Assembly: GCA_943362175.1 (NCBI GenBank)
Contig: CALRIU020000001.1
Location: forward strand, 248,001-312,000
DNA: 64,000 bases
Direction of reading: 5' to 3'
Source: UBA4416 sp943362175
Lineage (GTDB): Bacteria; Bacteroidota; Bacteroidia; B-17B0; Aurantibacillaceae
Of the stretch, positions 6,941 through 14,664 are shown in pieces. How positions within the stretch are numbered: position 1 is the stretch's first letter; each line of letters begins with the position of its first letter. The notes below the pieces were generated by a model. That model was given only the letters and a program-made list of their open reading frames with translations. It did not search any database and had not been told where the DNA came from. Both the position numbers and the translations under genes were made by a program.

Positions 6941-9694
6941 TTATTTAATAGGCTGCATCACCTCTAAGGTAATGTTGATGGTTACGTTTTCGCCTAAGCC
7001 ACCGCCTTCGCCGATACCGAACTGCGTACGGTTAATCACCGCTTTGCCTTCAAAGCCACCCACGTTGAATTTACCCCAGTCGCCCATGTCTTTGGCTTCC
7101 ATGCCCATGTAGTTGAAAGGAATATTGGTGTCTACGGTTTTGCCTTTGATGGTCAGTTTCCCTTTGGCCACGTAAGCAAACTCACCTTTCAGCGTGTCTT
7201 TTACGATCTCTGCTGCTTCGTAAGTGATTTTCGGATATTTGGCCGCGTCGAAGAAGTCAGCACCTTTGATGTGCTCATCGCGCATGTTGTTCTGTGTGTT
7301 CAGGGTTTTAGCATCGATCTGGATAAAGATCTTGGTGCCCGGGTTTTCTAAATTCACCCAACCGCTGTCGATCAGCGCAGTCCCTTTGGTATTGGTCACG
7401 ATGTGCTTGATGCTGAAATCCAATGCCGAGTGAGAGCCATCCACTTTGTAGAAGCCTTTCAGCTCGTTCACGTCTTTCTCATTAGCTTTTGCAAGGCTGT
7501 CGCAGTTCACTTCTTTACCGTCAACCACACATTTCTTCACCTCTTCGGTTACAACCGCTGTTTTGTGCTCAGAACCGCCACCGATTCCGTAGATATAAGG
7601 AGCGATTACCAATGACACGATCGACATTAACTTGATGAGGATGTTCATAGAAGGACCGGACGTATCTTTGAACGGATCACCAACGGTGTCACCGGTTACA
7701 GACGCTTTGTGCGGCTCTGATTTTTTGTAGAACATTTCACCGTTGATCAGCACACCTTTCTCGAATGATTTTTTAGCGTTATCCCAGGCGCCACCGGCGT
7801 TTGACTGGAAGATCCCCATTAACACACCCGATACCGTTACACCGGCTAATAAGCCACCGAGTACTTCAGGCCCCCAGATGAAACCAACAATAACAGGCGT
7901 CACCAGGGCAATACCACCCGGCAGCATCATTTCGCGGATAGACGCTTTGGTAGAGATCGCCACGCATTTTTCGTACTCAGGCTTGGCTTTGTATTCCATG
8001 ATGCCCGGAATCTCGCGGAACTGGCGACGTACTTCCTGTACCATGTCCATGGCCGCTTTACCAACTGCCTGGATGCATAAAGCCGAGAAAATGAACGGGA
8101 TCATGCCACCCACAAACAAACCGGCCAATACAGGCGCTTTGTAAATATCAATGGCGTCGATACCGGCGATACCTACGAAGGCAGCAAATAACGCTAAAGA
8201 CGTTAATGCAGCGGAAGCAATGGCGAATCCTTTTCCGGTAGCCGCGGTGGTGTTACCAACCGCATCTAAATTATCCGTACGCTCACGTACTTCAGGAGGA
8301 AGCTGGCTCATCTCGGCAATACCACCGGCGTTATCAGCGATAGGGCCGAAAGCGTCGATCGCTAATTGCATAGCCGTTGTAGCCATCATACCCGCAGCAG
8401 CAATCGCCACACCGTATAAACCGGCACAGTAATAAGAACCCATGATACCACCCGCTAAGGTCAGGATAGGGATCACGGTAGATTTCATCCCTACGGATAA
8501 ACCACCGATGATGTTGGTGGCATGGCCTGTAGAAGATTGTTGAATGATCGATAATACCGGTTTTTTACCCATCGCGGTGTAATACTCGGTAACAATACTC
8601 ATAATAGCACCAACTACGGTACCTACTAAAATAGCCAGGAATACACCCATTTTGGTGAAGGTAGCCGAACGTAAAACGATGTCGCCGTCCGGTAACATGT
8701 ACATCACCACAAAATAGGAAGCAATGACTGTTAAAGCCATCGATGCCCAGTTACCCATGTTCAGGGCGTTCTGCACATTGGATTTTTCATCCTTAATGGT
8801 TACGAACCAGGTACCGACGATGGAGAATAAGATCCCTAAGCCGCAGATCACCATGGGCAATAAGATCGGGGACATACCGCCGAAGGCATCTTTAACGATC
8901 ACTTCCTGGCCCAGTACCATCGTTGCTAAAATAGTCGCTACATAAGAGCCGAATAAGTCAGCGCCCATACCGGCCACGTCACCGACGTTATCACCGACGT
9001 TATCGGCAATGGTTGCCGGGTTACGCACGTCATCCTCAGGAATGCCCGCCTCTACCTTACCTACTAAATCCGCACCAACGTCGGCCGCTTTGGTATAGAT
9101 ACCGCCACCCACACGGGCAAATAAGGCGATAGACTCTGCTCCTAAGGAGAAGCCCGTCAATACTTCGATAGCCGTGCTCACCTGGTGGTGCTCCAGGTTT
9201 GCAAACATAGCAAGAAATACAATGAATAAACCGCCTAAGCCCAAGATGGCCAAACCGGCAACACCCAGGCCCATTACCGTACCGCCTGTGAACGATACTT
9301 TTAAGGCTTGCTTTAAGCTGGTACGTGCCGCCTGCGTGGTACGCACATTGGCTTTGGTAGCTACCCTCATGCCGATATAACCGGCAGTGGCAGAGAATAC
9401 CGCACCGATGATAAAGGCGATGCAGATGATCCAGCTGGAGTGGATCTCGCGGCCATGAATTTCATGGATGGTTCCCGAATACGCTAATAAAGCCGCAGCA
9501 AACACCACAAAAATGCTTAATACTTTCCATTCGGCTTTTAAGAAAGCCATCGCACCGTCGGCAATATAGCCGGCCAGTTCTTTCATATTCTGGTCACCGG
9601 CGTCCTGCTTGCTTACCCAGGCAGATTTTATAGCCATTACCAATAAACCAATGATACCTAATACCGGTACCAGATAAATTACATAATCGTTCAT
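6941..9694 (-). CDS. hppA: Membrane proton-translocating pyrophosphatase fused to a C-terminal YceI domain
   Basis: A 917-residue protein. Residues 1 to about 715 are a complete membrane pyrophosphatase with about 16 transmembrane helices and the substrate signature DVGADLVGKVE near residue 205; it couples pyrophosphate hydrolysis to ion pumping. GNTTAATGKG has Ala at the position that marks the K+-dependent class. ADLFGSY lacks the Glu of Na+ pumps, while Glu187 in GAESIALF matches the helix-5 Glu I recall as characteristic of flavobacterial H+-pumping enzymes. After a charged linker, residues 747-917 (bases 6944-7456) form a YceI-like domain, a periplasmic lipocalin-type fold that binds isoprenoids. 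Because the pump C-terminus faces outside, that domain would be periplasmic. The reading frame is continuous, and a terminator follows. Confidence 0.95.
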   Translation of the reverse strand: MNDYVIYLVPVLGIIGLLVMAIKSAWVSKQDAGDQNMKELAGYIADGAMAFLKAEWKVLSIFVVFAAALLAYSGTIHEIHGREIHSSWIICIAFIIGAVFSATAGYIGMRVATKANVRTTQAARTSLKQALKVSFTGGTVMGLGVAGLAILGLGGLFIVFLAMFANLEHHQVSTAIEVLTGFSLGAESIALFARVGGGIYTKAADVGADLVGKVEAGIPEDDVRNPATIADNVGDNVGDVAGMGADLFGSYVATILATMVLGQEVIVKDAFGGMSPILLPMVICGLGILFSIVGTWFVTIKDEKSNVQNALNMGNWASMALTVIASYFVVMYMLPDGDIVLRSATFTKMGVFLAILVGTVVGAIMSIVTEYYTAMGKKPVLSIIQQSSTGHATNIIGGLSVGMKSTVIPILTLAGGIMGSYYCAGLYGVAIAAAGMMATTAMQLAIDAFGPIADNAGGIAEMSQLPPEVRERTDNLDAVGNTTAATGKGFAIASAALTSLALFAAFVGIAGIDAIDIYKAPVLAGLFVGGMIPFIFSALCIQAVGKAAMDMVQEVRRQFREIPGIMEYKAKPEYEKCVAISTKASIREMMLPGGIALVTPVIVGFIWGPEVLGGLLAGVTVSGVLMGIFQSNAGGAWDNAKKSFEKGVLINGEMFYKKSEPHKASVTGDTVGDPFKDTSGPSMNILIKLMSIVSLVIAPYIYGIGGGSEHKTAVVTEEVKKCVVDGKEVNCDSLAKANEKDVNELKGFYKVDGSHSALDFSIKHIVTNTKGTALIDSGWVNLENPGTKIFIQIDAKTLNTQNNMRDEHIKGADFFDAAKYPKITYEAAEIVKDTLKGEFAYVAKGKLTIKGKTVDTNIPFNYMGMEAKDMGDWGKFNVGGFEGKAVINRTQFGIGEGGGLGENVTINITLEVMQPIK

Positions 9695-9722
9695 AGTGTC
9701 AAATAAAGTTAAATAAGGGTTG

Positions 9723-9730
9723 CAAAAATA
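9723..9730 (-). promoter_or_regulatory. Possible -7 element for hppA
   Basis: On the minus strand TATTTTTG matches TAnnTTTG, 28 bases before the hppA start codon. No convincing TTG -33 element is present, so this is tentative. Confidence 0.35.
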
Positions 9731-10035
9731 AGGAATAATCTGAAAATTAAAAATAATTAATTTATTGATAATGAGTGAATTGTGCTATTTGTTAAGCCGG
9801 GAGCCAGGTGAGAGGGATAAAAAGATACGCGTAATCCTTAACGGCCTTACAGGGAATGCCATTCGTATGGTGGAAAACGGAGCAAGGCTACATTGGTTGT
9901 ATACAGGTCATCCGTTTCTGAGGCACTTTACTTCATATTATGGAATGCCTGCCTGACAGTATGGAAGGATGATCTTTACGGGTCCCTTAATATGTGATCA
10001 TTAGTGTCTTCTATGGTTTGAAGCGGGACAGGAAT
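9731..10035. other. Intergenic region, nothing recognised
   Basis: The gap between hppA and idi holds a 63-codon plus-strand ORF with no recognisable features, and no strong hairpin. I see no gene here. Confidence 0.4.
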
Positions 10036-10539
10036 CTAAAATACCCTTTCCAGGGCAATCTTAAACCAGCTGGTATATTGCTCCGGATGACGCGCCACGT
10101 CCTGCCTGACAGCTTCCAGGCTTAACCACCGAAAGGCATTGACCTCTTCCGGGTTGATGATGGGATCGGTATGGATCGTTCCTGTGAGTACATAGTCGAG
10201 CTCATGCTCGGTCAGCCCGTTCTCAAAAGGTGTTTGATAGATAAAGGAGGATTTGATGCTGAGTTCGCAGGCAATTCCCATCTCTTCAAACAGGCGACGG
10301 TGAGCGGCATCCTTCACCGTTTCATGCGGGCGTGGATGCGAGCAGCAGGTGTTGGTCCATAAGCCGCCGCTATGGTACTTATCGAGCGCGCGCTGTTGCA
10401 GCAGCAATTCGTTTTGAGCGTTGAAAATAAAAATGGAGAAAGCCCGGTGTAGCCTTCCTTCGCGGTGTGCCTGGAGCTTTTCCATCACCCCGATGTCGTT
10501 GTCCTGCTCATCTACCAATATCACGTACTCAACGGCCAT
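10036..10539 (-). CDS. idi: Isopentenyl-diphosphate delta-isomerase, type I
   Basis: A 167-residue Nudix-fold enzyme interconverting isopentenyl and dimethylallyl diphosphate in the cytoplasm. The catalytic Cys lies in TNTCCSHP and the acidic catalytic region in LTEHELDYVL; the Nudix-like helix DAAHRRLFEEMGI carries metal-binding Glu residues. The length is close to other bacterial type I enzymes. It sits 108 bases downstream of crtB on the same strand, the last gene of a crtI-crtB-idi group, so it probably boosts dimethylallyl diphosphate for carotenoid synthesis. A GC-rich stretch between crtB and idi (GCCCGGGAAGGGC on the minus strand) might weaken read-through. The MEP-pathway gene ispD lies elsewhere in the window, consistent with Idi being auxiliary. 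Confidence 0.95.
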   Translation of the reverse strand: MAVEYVILVDEQDNDIGVMEKLQAHREGRLHRAFSIFIFNAQNELLLQQRALDKYHSGGLWTNTCCSHPRPHETVKDAAHRRLFEEMGIACELSIKSSFIYQTPFENGLTEHELDYVLTGTIHTDPIINPEEVNAFRWLSLEAVRQDVARHPEQYTSWFKIALERVF

Positions 10540-10647
10540 TAAACAATCTTTTTGGTATGGGAACTTGCCTTTGATTTAATGAGTAACTAACATCCTCCGC
10601 CCTTCCCGGGCACCTCCAGCAAAAGAGGAATTTGGTTATCGTCAAAA

Positions 10648-11484
10648 TTATAAAAGATTCAGGCTATGACGGACATAAGAGCTGGCAAATAACGCCATCT
10701 TCTGCGAATTAGGAATACGGATCCGCTCTTCAAGAATGCGCTCAGGATGAAGGGATTTTATTTTATTGAAAAGCTTCCGGTAATAGATATAGGCCACATA
10801 TACTCCAAAGCGGGAGTCTTTCGGAAGTAGCTTGATCCCTTCCAGTCCTTTATTAAAGTCGATTTCAATATCGTCTTCCAGCGCCGCCTTGGTTTCAGGG
10901 TCCAGCTCGTTTAATTCCACATTCGGAAAGTACACACGGCCCATGCCCAGGTAATCGGCGTGCAGGTCGCGCAGGAAATTGATCTTCTGGAAGGCCGATC
11001 CCAGGGCCATTGCATAAGGCGTGAGCTCTTTGTACATCTTCTCATCGGCTTTCACAAATACCTTCAGGCACATCAGGCCTACCACTTCCGCACTTCCCAG
11101 GATGTACTCCTTATAGCCGTTGACGTCATAAGCCTTTTTGTCAAGATCCATTTCCATGCTTTTCAGAAAGGTAGTAATGAGCGTATGGTCTATCTTATAG
11201 TCGTTCACTACTTTCTGAAAGCTGTTCAGCACGGGGTTCAGGCTGATGCCCCGTTCAATGGCCCTGAACGTGTCTTCCCTGAATTCGTCGAGCAGTGTTT
11301 TTTTATCATAATCATGAAAGGTATCCACGATCTCATCGGCAAAGCGTACAAAGCCATAAATGCCGTAGATAGGCTCGCGAAAATGAGTGTGTAAAAAGCG
11401 GATCCCCAGCGAAAAAGAAGTGCTGTAGCTGTTGGTCACCATTTTACTGGTTCTTACACTAACCTTGTCAAATAATTGTTTCAT
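10648..11484 (-). CDS. crtB: Phytoene synthase
   Basis: A 278-residue trans-isoprenyl diphosphate synthase of the squalene/phytoene synthase family, joining two geranylgeranyl diphosphates into phytoene. Both aspartate-rich substrate sites are present: FADEIVD near residue 50 and NFLRDLHADYLGMGR near residue 170, plus YCY-type aromatic helices. The length is normal for the Bacteroidota type. It follows crtI after 71 bases on the same strand and precedes idi, so the three are probably co-transcribed. It is likely a soluble or membrane-associated cytoplasmic enzyme. Phytoene rather than squalene is inferred from linkage to two CrtI-type desaturases. Confidence 0.95.
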   Translation of the reverse strand: MKQLFDKVSVRTSKMVTNSYSTSFSLGIRFLHTHFREPIYGIYGFVRFADEIVDTFHDYDKKTLLDEFREDTFRAIERGISLNPVLNSFQKVVNDYKIDHTLITTFLKSMEMDLDKKAYDVNGYKEYILGSAEVVGLMCLKVFVKADEKMYKELTPYAMALGSAFQKINFLRDLHADYLGMGRVYFPNVELNELDPETKAALEDDIEIDFNKGLEGIKLLPKDSRFGVYVAYIYYRKLFNKIKSLHPERILEERIRIPNSQKMALFASSYVRHSLNLL

Positions 11485-11555
11485 GCTTCAAGTTTGCTAA
11501 GATAACAAAATTATTTGTCCTTATATAATTTAGCAATACCCATCTCTGTGTATTT

Positions 11556-13031
11556 TTAATTGCCTGCCAGGTACTTTTTAACCTGCTCTGCCACCAGCTT
11601 TCCGGAAATGAGGCTTGGCGGGACACCGGGTCCGGGAACGGTAAGCTGTCCGGTATAGAATAAATTTTTAACATTTTTATTCTTTAAGGCCGGTTTTAAA
11701 ATGGCTGTTTGAGAAAGTGTATTGGCTAGCCCGTAAGCGTTACCCTTAAAGGAATTGTATTCCGTGATGAAATCCCGGGTCGCAAAATCACGCCGGTAGA
11801 TCACATCCGCTTTGAACGACTCCCCCGTAAACCGCTCGATGCGCCTGATCACCAGGTCGAAGTAATGGTCGTTGGTCGCTTTGTCATCTGCCAGATCCGG
11901 GGCAATAGGGATAAGGATAAACAGGTTTTCTTTTCCTTCGGGTGCGGTGTGCGGATCCGTCTTCGACGGGCAGCTCACATAGAATAAAGGCTTTGCCGGC
12001 CATTGCGGTGTCGTGTATATTTCTTTGGCATGCGCATCGAAATCCTCATCAAAAAACAAGTTGTGGTGCAGCAGGCCTTTAAGCGGTTTGTTGACACCTA
12101 TATAAAAGATCAGGCTGGAAGGTGCCATTTTCCGGCTTTCCCAGTAGCTGTCGGAATAATTGCTGTAAGCCGGATCGAGGAGCACCTTATCCGTAAACCG
12201 GTAGTCGGCAGAGGAGACGAGCGCATCGAAGTCTTGATAGTCGACATCTGCTTTGATGACCCTTGCTTTTTTATCCTCTACGGAAATTTTAGAAACATCG
12301 GCCTTGAAGATAAAGGTGACGCCAAGCTCCAGTGCCAGCCGGTGCATGGCTTCCACAATCTTTACCATGCCGCCTTTCGGGTACCAGGTGCCGCCCACCA
12401 TATCGGCGTAATTCATCAGGCTGTATAATGCCGGGGTGTTTTGAGGCAAAGCGCCCAGGAACAGCACCGGAAATTCGAGCAGCTGAATGAGCTTGGGGCT
12501 GGAGAACGATTTGCGGATGTGCTTCGACATGGAGGTGAGCACGTCCAGCTTAAACAGGCCTTTCAGAAAACGGGCATCCATGAATTCTGTTAAGGAGATC
12601 CCGGGCCTGTACACAAGGTCGTGCATTCCCACTTCGTATTTGTATGCCGCTTCTTTCAAAAACTGCTTTAATTTTTCTGCACTGCCTTTTTCCACGCTTT
12701 CAAAGAGGGCGTAGAGCCCGTTCATGTCCGAAGGAATGTCCACGGGGCCATCCTGGTAAAACACACGGTAAGAGGGAGAGAGCCGTTCGAGCTCGTAATA
12801 GTCCGACACTTTTTTTCCGAAATCGGCAAAGAATTTTTCAAAGATGTCGGGCATCCAGTACCAGCTGGGCCCCATATCGAAGGCAAAGCCCTGTGCTTCA
12901 AACTGCCTGGCCCTGCCACCCACGCGGTCGTGTTTTTCGAGCACGGTTACGTTGAAGCCTTCTTTGGCGAGGTAACAGGCGGCCGATAAGCCTGAAAATC
13001 CGGAGCCGATAATAGTCACTTGTTTTGACAT
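11556..13031 (-). CDS. crtI: Phytoene desaturase (CrtI type)
   Basis: A 491-residue FAD-dependent carotenoid desaturase. The N-terminal dinucleotide fold reads IIGSGFSGLSAACYLA, followed by VGGRARQFEAQGFAFDMGPS, which is typical of CrtI. The C-terminal FAD-binding motif is LFYTGQLTVPGPGVPPSLIS, the bacterial-type phytoene desaturase signature. It would convert phytoene through successive desaturations to lycopene. It is the first gene of the minus-strand crtI-crtB-idi set and diverges from a second desaturase starting 156 bases away, so the gap probably holds back-to-back promoters. Among the two CrtI-like genes here, linkage to crtB supports assigning this one to phytoene. Confidence 0.93.
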   Translation of the reverse strand: MSKQVTIIGSGFSGLSAACYLAKEGFNVTVLEKHDRVGGRARQFEAQGFAFDMGPSWYWMPDIFEKFFADFGKKVSDYYELERLSPSYRVFYQDGPVDIPSDMNGLYALFESVEKGSAEKLKQFLKEAAYKYEVGMHDLVYRPGISLTEFMDARFLKGLFKLDVLTSMSKHIRKSFSSPKLIQLLEFPVLFLGALPQNTPALYSLMNYADMVGGTWYPKGGMVKIVEAMHRLALELGVTFIFKADVSKISVEDKKARVIKADVDYQDFDALVSSADYRFTDKVLLDPAYSNYSDSYWESRKMAPSSLIFYIGVNKPLKGLLHHNLFFDEDFDAHAKEIYTTPQWPAKPLFYVSCPSKTDPHTAPEGKENLFILIPIAPDLADDKATNDHYFDLVIRRIERFTGESFKADVIYRRDFATRDFITEYNSFKGNAYGLANTLSQTAILKPALKNKNVKNLFYTGQLTVPGPGVPPSLISGKLVAEQVKKYLAGN

Positions 13032-13108
13032 TGGAGAACACGAAAAATAATGCTTAAACTTACGGAATATTTGGAGAATTTTTTGAGCATAATCAATCCT
13101 TTATAGGT

Positions 13109-13160
13109 CACCCGGAATTTGTTTCAGGGTCTCATAAGATGCTGAATCAAGTTCAGCATG
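13109..13160. repeat. Interspersed intergenic hairpin repeat
   Basis: Two consecutive hairpins: CACCCGGAA...TTTCAGGGT (13109-13130) and a perfect ATGCTGAA-TCAAG-TTCAGCAT (13139-13159). This combination is a familiar dispersed repeat of bacterial intergenic DNA. It covers the first possible ATG (13158) of the next gene, arguing that translation starts further in. Confidence 0.7.
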
Positions 13161-13187
13161 ACTTGTTCTATTATGAATACGTTATCA

Positions 13188-14654
13188 ATGCAAAAAAACA
13201 TCATCATCATCGGCTCCGGTGTGGCTGGTCTGGCAGCGGCCGTAAGGCTTTCGGCGGCAGGGCACAAGGTTACGGTAGTGGAAGCCAACGATTATGTGGG
13301 CGGAAAGCTCACCGCACAAAACATCGGGCGCTACCGGTTCGACATGGGGCCTTCGGTATTTACACTTCCCCAACTGGTAGAAGAGCTGACAAACATCAGC
13401 GGCAGCAAACGCACATTCGACTACCTGGTGCTGGACAAGATCTGCAACTATTTTTATGAGGACGGCACCCGGCTGATTGCTTATACCGACAAGCATAAAT
13501 TTGCAGAAGAAGTGGCTGCGAAGCTTGGCGAGGATAAGCAATCGGTCTACGATCAGCTGAAATACAGCGCCACGGCCTACGAGCTCACGTCGGAAATTTT
13601 CATGGAGAAGTCCCTGCACAGGCTTTCCACCTTTCTCAACCTGAAAACAGCCAAAGCGATCCTGAACATCGGGAAGCTGAAGATGAACAAGACCATGAAT
13701 GAGTTGAACAGCGCGCGTTTCAAAAACAGGAAGACGGTGCAGCTCTTCAACCGCTTTGCGACCTATAATGGTTCGGACCCTTACCAGGCGCCGGCTATCA
13801 TCAATATCATTGCGCACCTCGAGCACAACATTGGGGCTTTTGCTCCCAAAGGCGGCATGCACGATATTACGATGCACCTCTACGACATCAGTAAAGAGCT
13901 TGGCGCCCAATACCGGCTTGCTACCAAAGTAAAACAGGTGAAGACACAAAATGGCAAAGCCGTTGGCGTGGTCACCGACCAGGGAGAATTTCCTGCCGAT
14001 ATCGTGGTGAGCGATGTAGACATCAAGCAGCTCTACACAAAGCTCCTCGACAAAAGCTATTACCCGGAAAAAATCCTGTCGCAGGAAAAATCCTTATCGG
14101 CGCTGATCTTTTACTGGGGCATTAAAAAGGAATTCAAAGAGCTCGGCCTGCACAATATCCTCTTCAGCGCCAATGGCGAAGAGGAATTTAGAACCATGTT
14201 CGGTGAGAAAGAGCCCTATCATGATCCAACAACCTATATCAACATCACCTCGAAAGTGACGCCCGGCGATGCGCCGGAAGGTTGTGAGAACTGGTTTGTG
14301 ATGGCGAACGTGCCGCATAATAGTTCCGGGGAGCCGATTGAATACGTCCGGGAGATGCGAAAGCACATGGTTGCTAAGATCAACCGCGTGCTGAATACCG
14401 ATATCGAATCGTTTATTGAAGTGGAGGATGTACTCGATCCTTACCTCATCGAGCAGCGCACCGGTTCTTCGGGTGGTTCGCTTTATGGCAATTCTTCCAA
14501 TAATAAATACGCCGCTTTTTTACGGCATGCCAACAACAGCAGCAAAATTAAAAACCTGTATTTCTGTGGAGGCAGTGTGCATCCCGGCGGTGGCATTCCC
14601 CTGGGCTTGCTGAGCGCTAAGATCGTGGCGGAGATGATTGCGGAGAAGGGTTGA
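13188..14654 (+). CDS. crtD: CrtD-like carotenoid desaturase (CrtI family)
   Basis: A CrtI-family FAD enzyme of 488 residues from the chosen start. The dinucleotide motif IIIIGSGVAGLAAAV begins four residues in, then GGKL and a conserved RFDMGPS; the C-terminal FAD motif is YFCGGSVHPGGGIPLGLLS, which is typical of the CrtD/methoxyneurosporene-type branch. It likely adds the 3,4-desaturation of a hydroxylated carotenoid, as in flexixanthin-type pigments of Bacteroidota. ATG codons at 13158 and 13173 are also in frame, but the first lies inside a repeat and homologues begin right before the glycine-rich loop, so 13188 is preferred. It diverges from crtI and ends 10 bases from the converging histidine kinase. 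The exact substrate is inferred. Confidence 0.85.
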   Translation: MQKNIIIIGSGVAGLAAAVRLSAAGHKVTVVEANDYVGGKLTAQNIGRYRFDMGPSVFTLPQLVEELTNISGSKRTFDYLVLDKICNYFYEDGTRLIAYTDKHKFAEEVAAKLGEDKQSVYDQLKYSATAYELTSEIFMEKSLHRLSTFLNLKTAKAILNIGKLKMNKTMNELNSARFKNRKTVQLFNRFATYNGSDPYQAPAIINIIAHLEHNIGAFAPKGGMHDITMHLYDISKELGAQYRLATKVKQVKTQNGKAVGVVTDQGEFPADIVVSDVDIKQLYTKLLDKSYYPEKILSQEKSLSALIFYWGIKKEFKELGLHNILFSANGEEEFRTMFGEKEPYHDPTTYINITSKVTPGDAPEGCENWFVMANVPHNSSGEPIEYVREMRKHMVAKINRVLNTDIESFIEVEDVLDPYLIEQRTGSSGGSLYGNSSNNKYAAFLRHANNSSKIKNLYFCGGSVHPGGGIPLGLLSAKIVAEMIAEKG

Positions 14655-14664
14655 TCTTTTTGAT

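Noticed and set aside
9765..9956. 63-codon ORF between hppA and idi
   Set aside because: No family, no clear start signal, and amino-acid pattern looks random.
13158..13187. Upstream ATG codons for the crtD-like gene
   Set aside because: The first lies in a dispersed repeat and the added residues are absent from the family's usual start.
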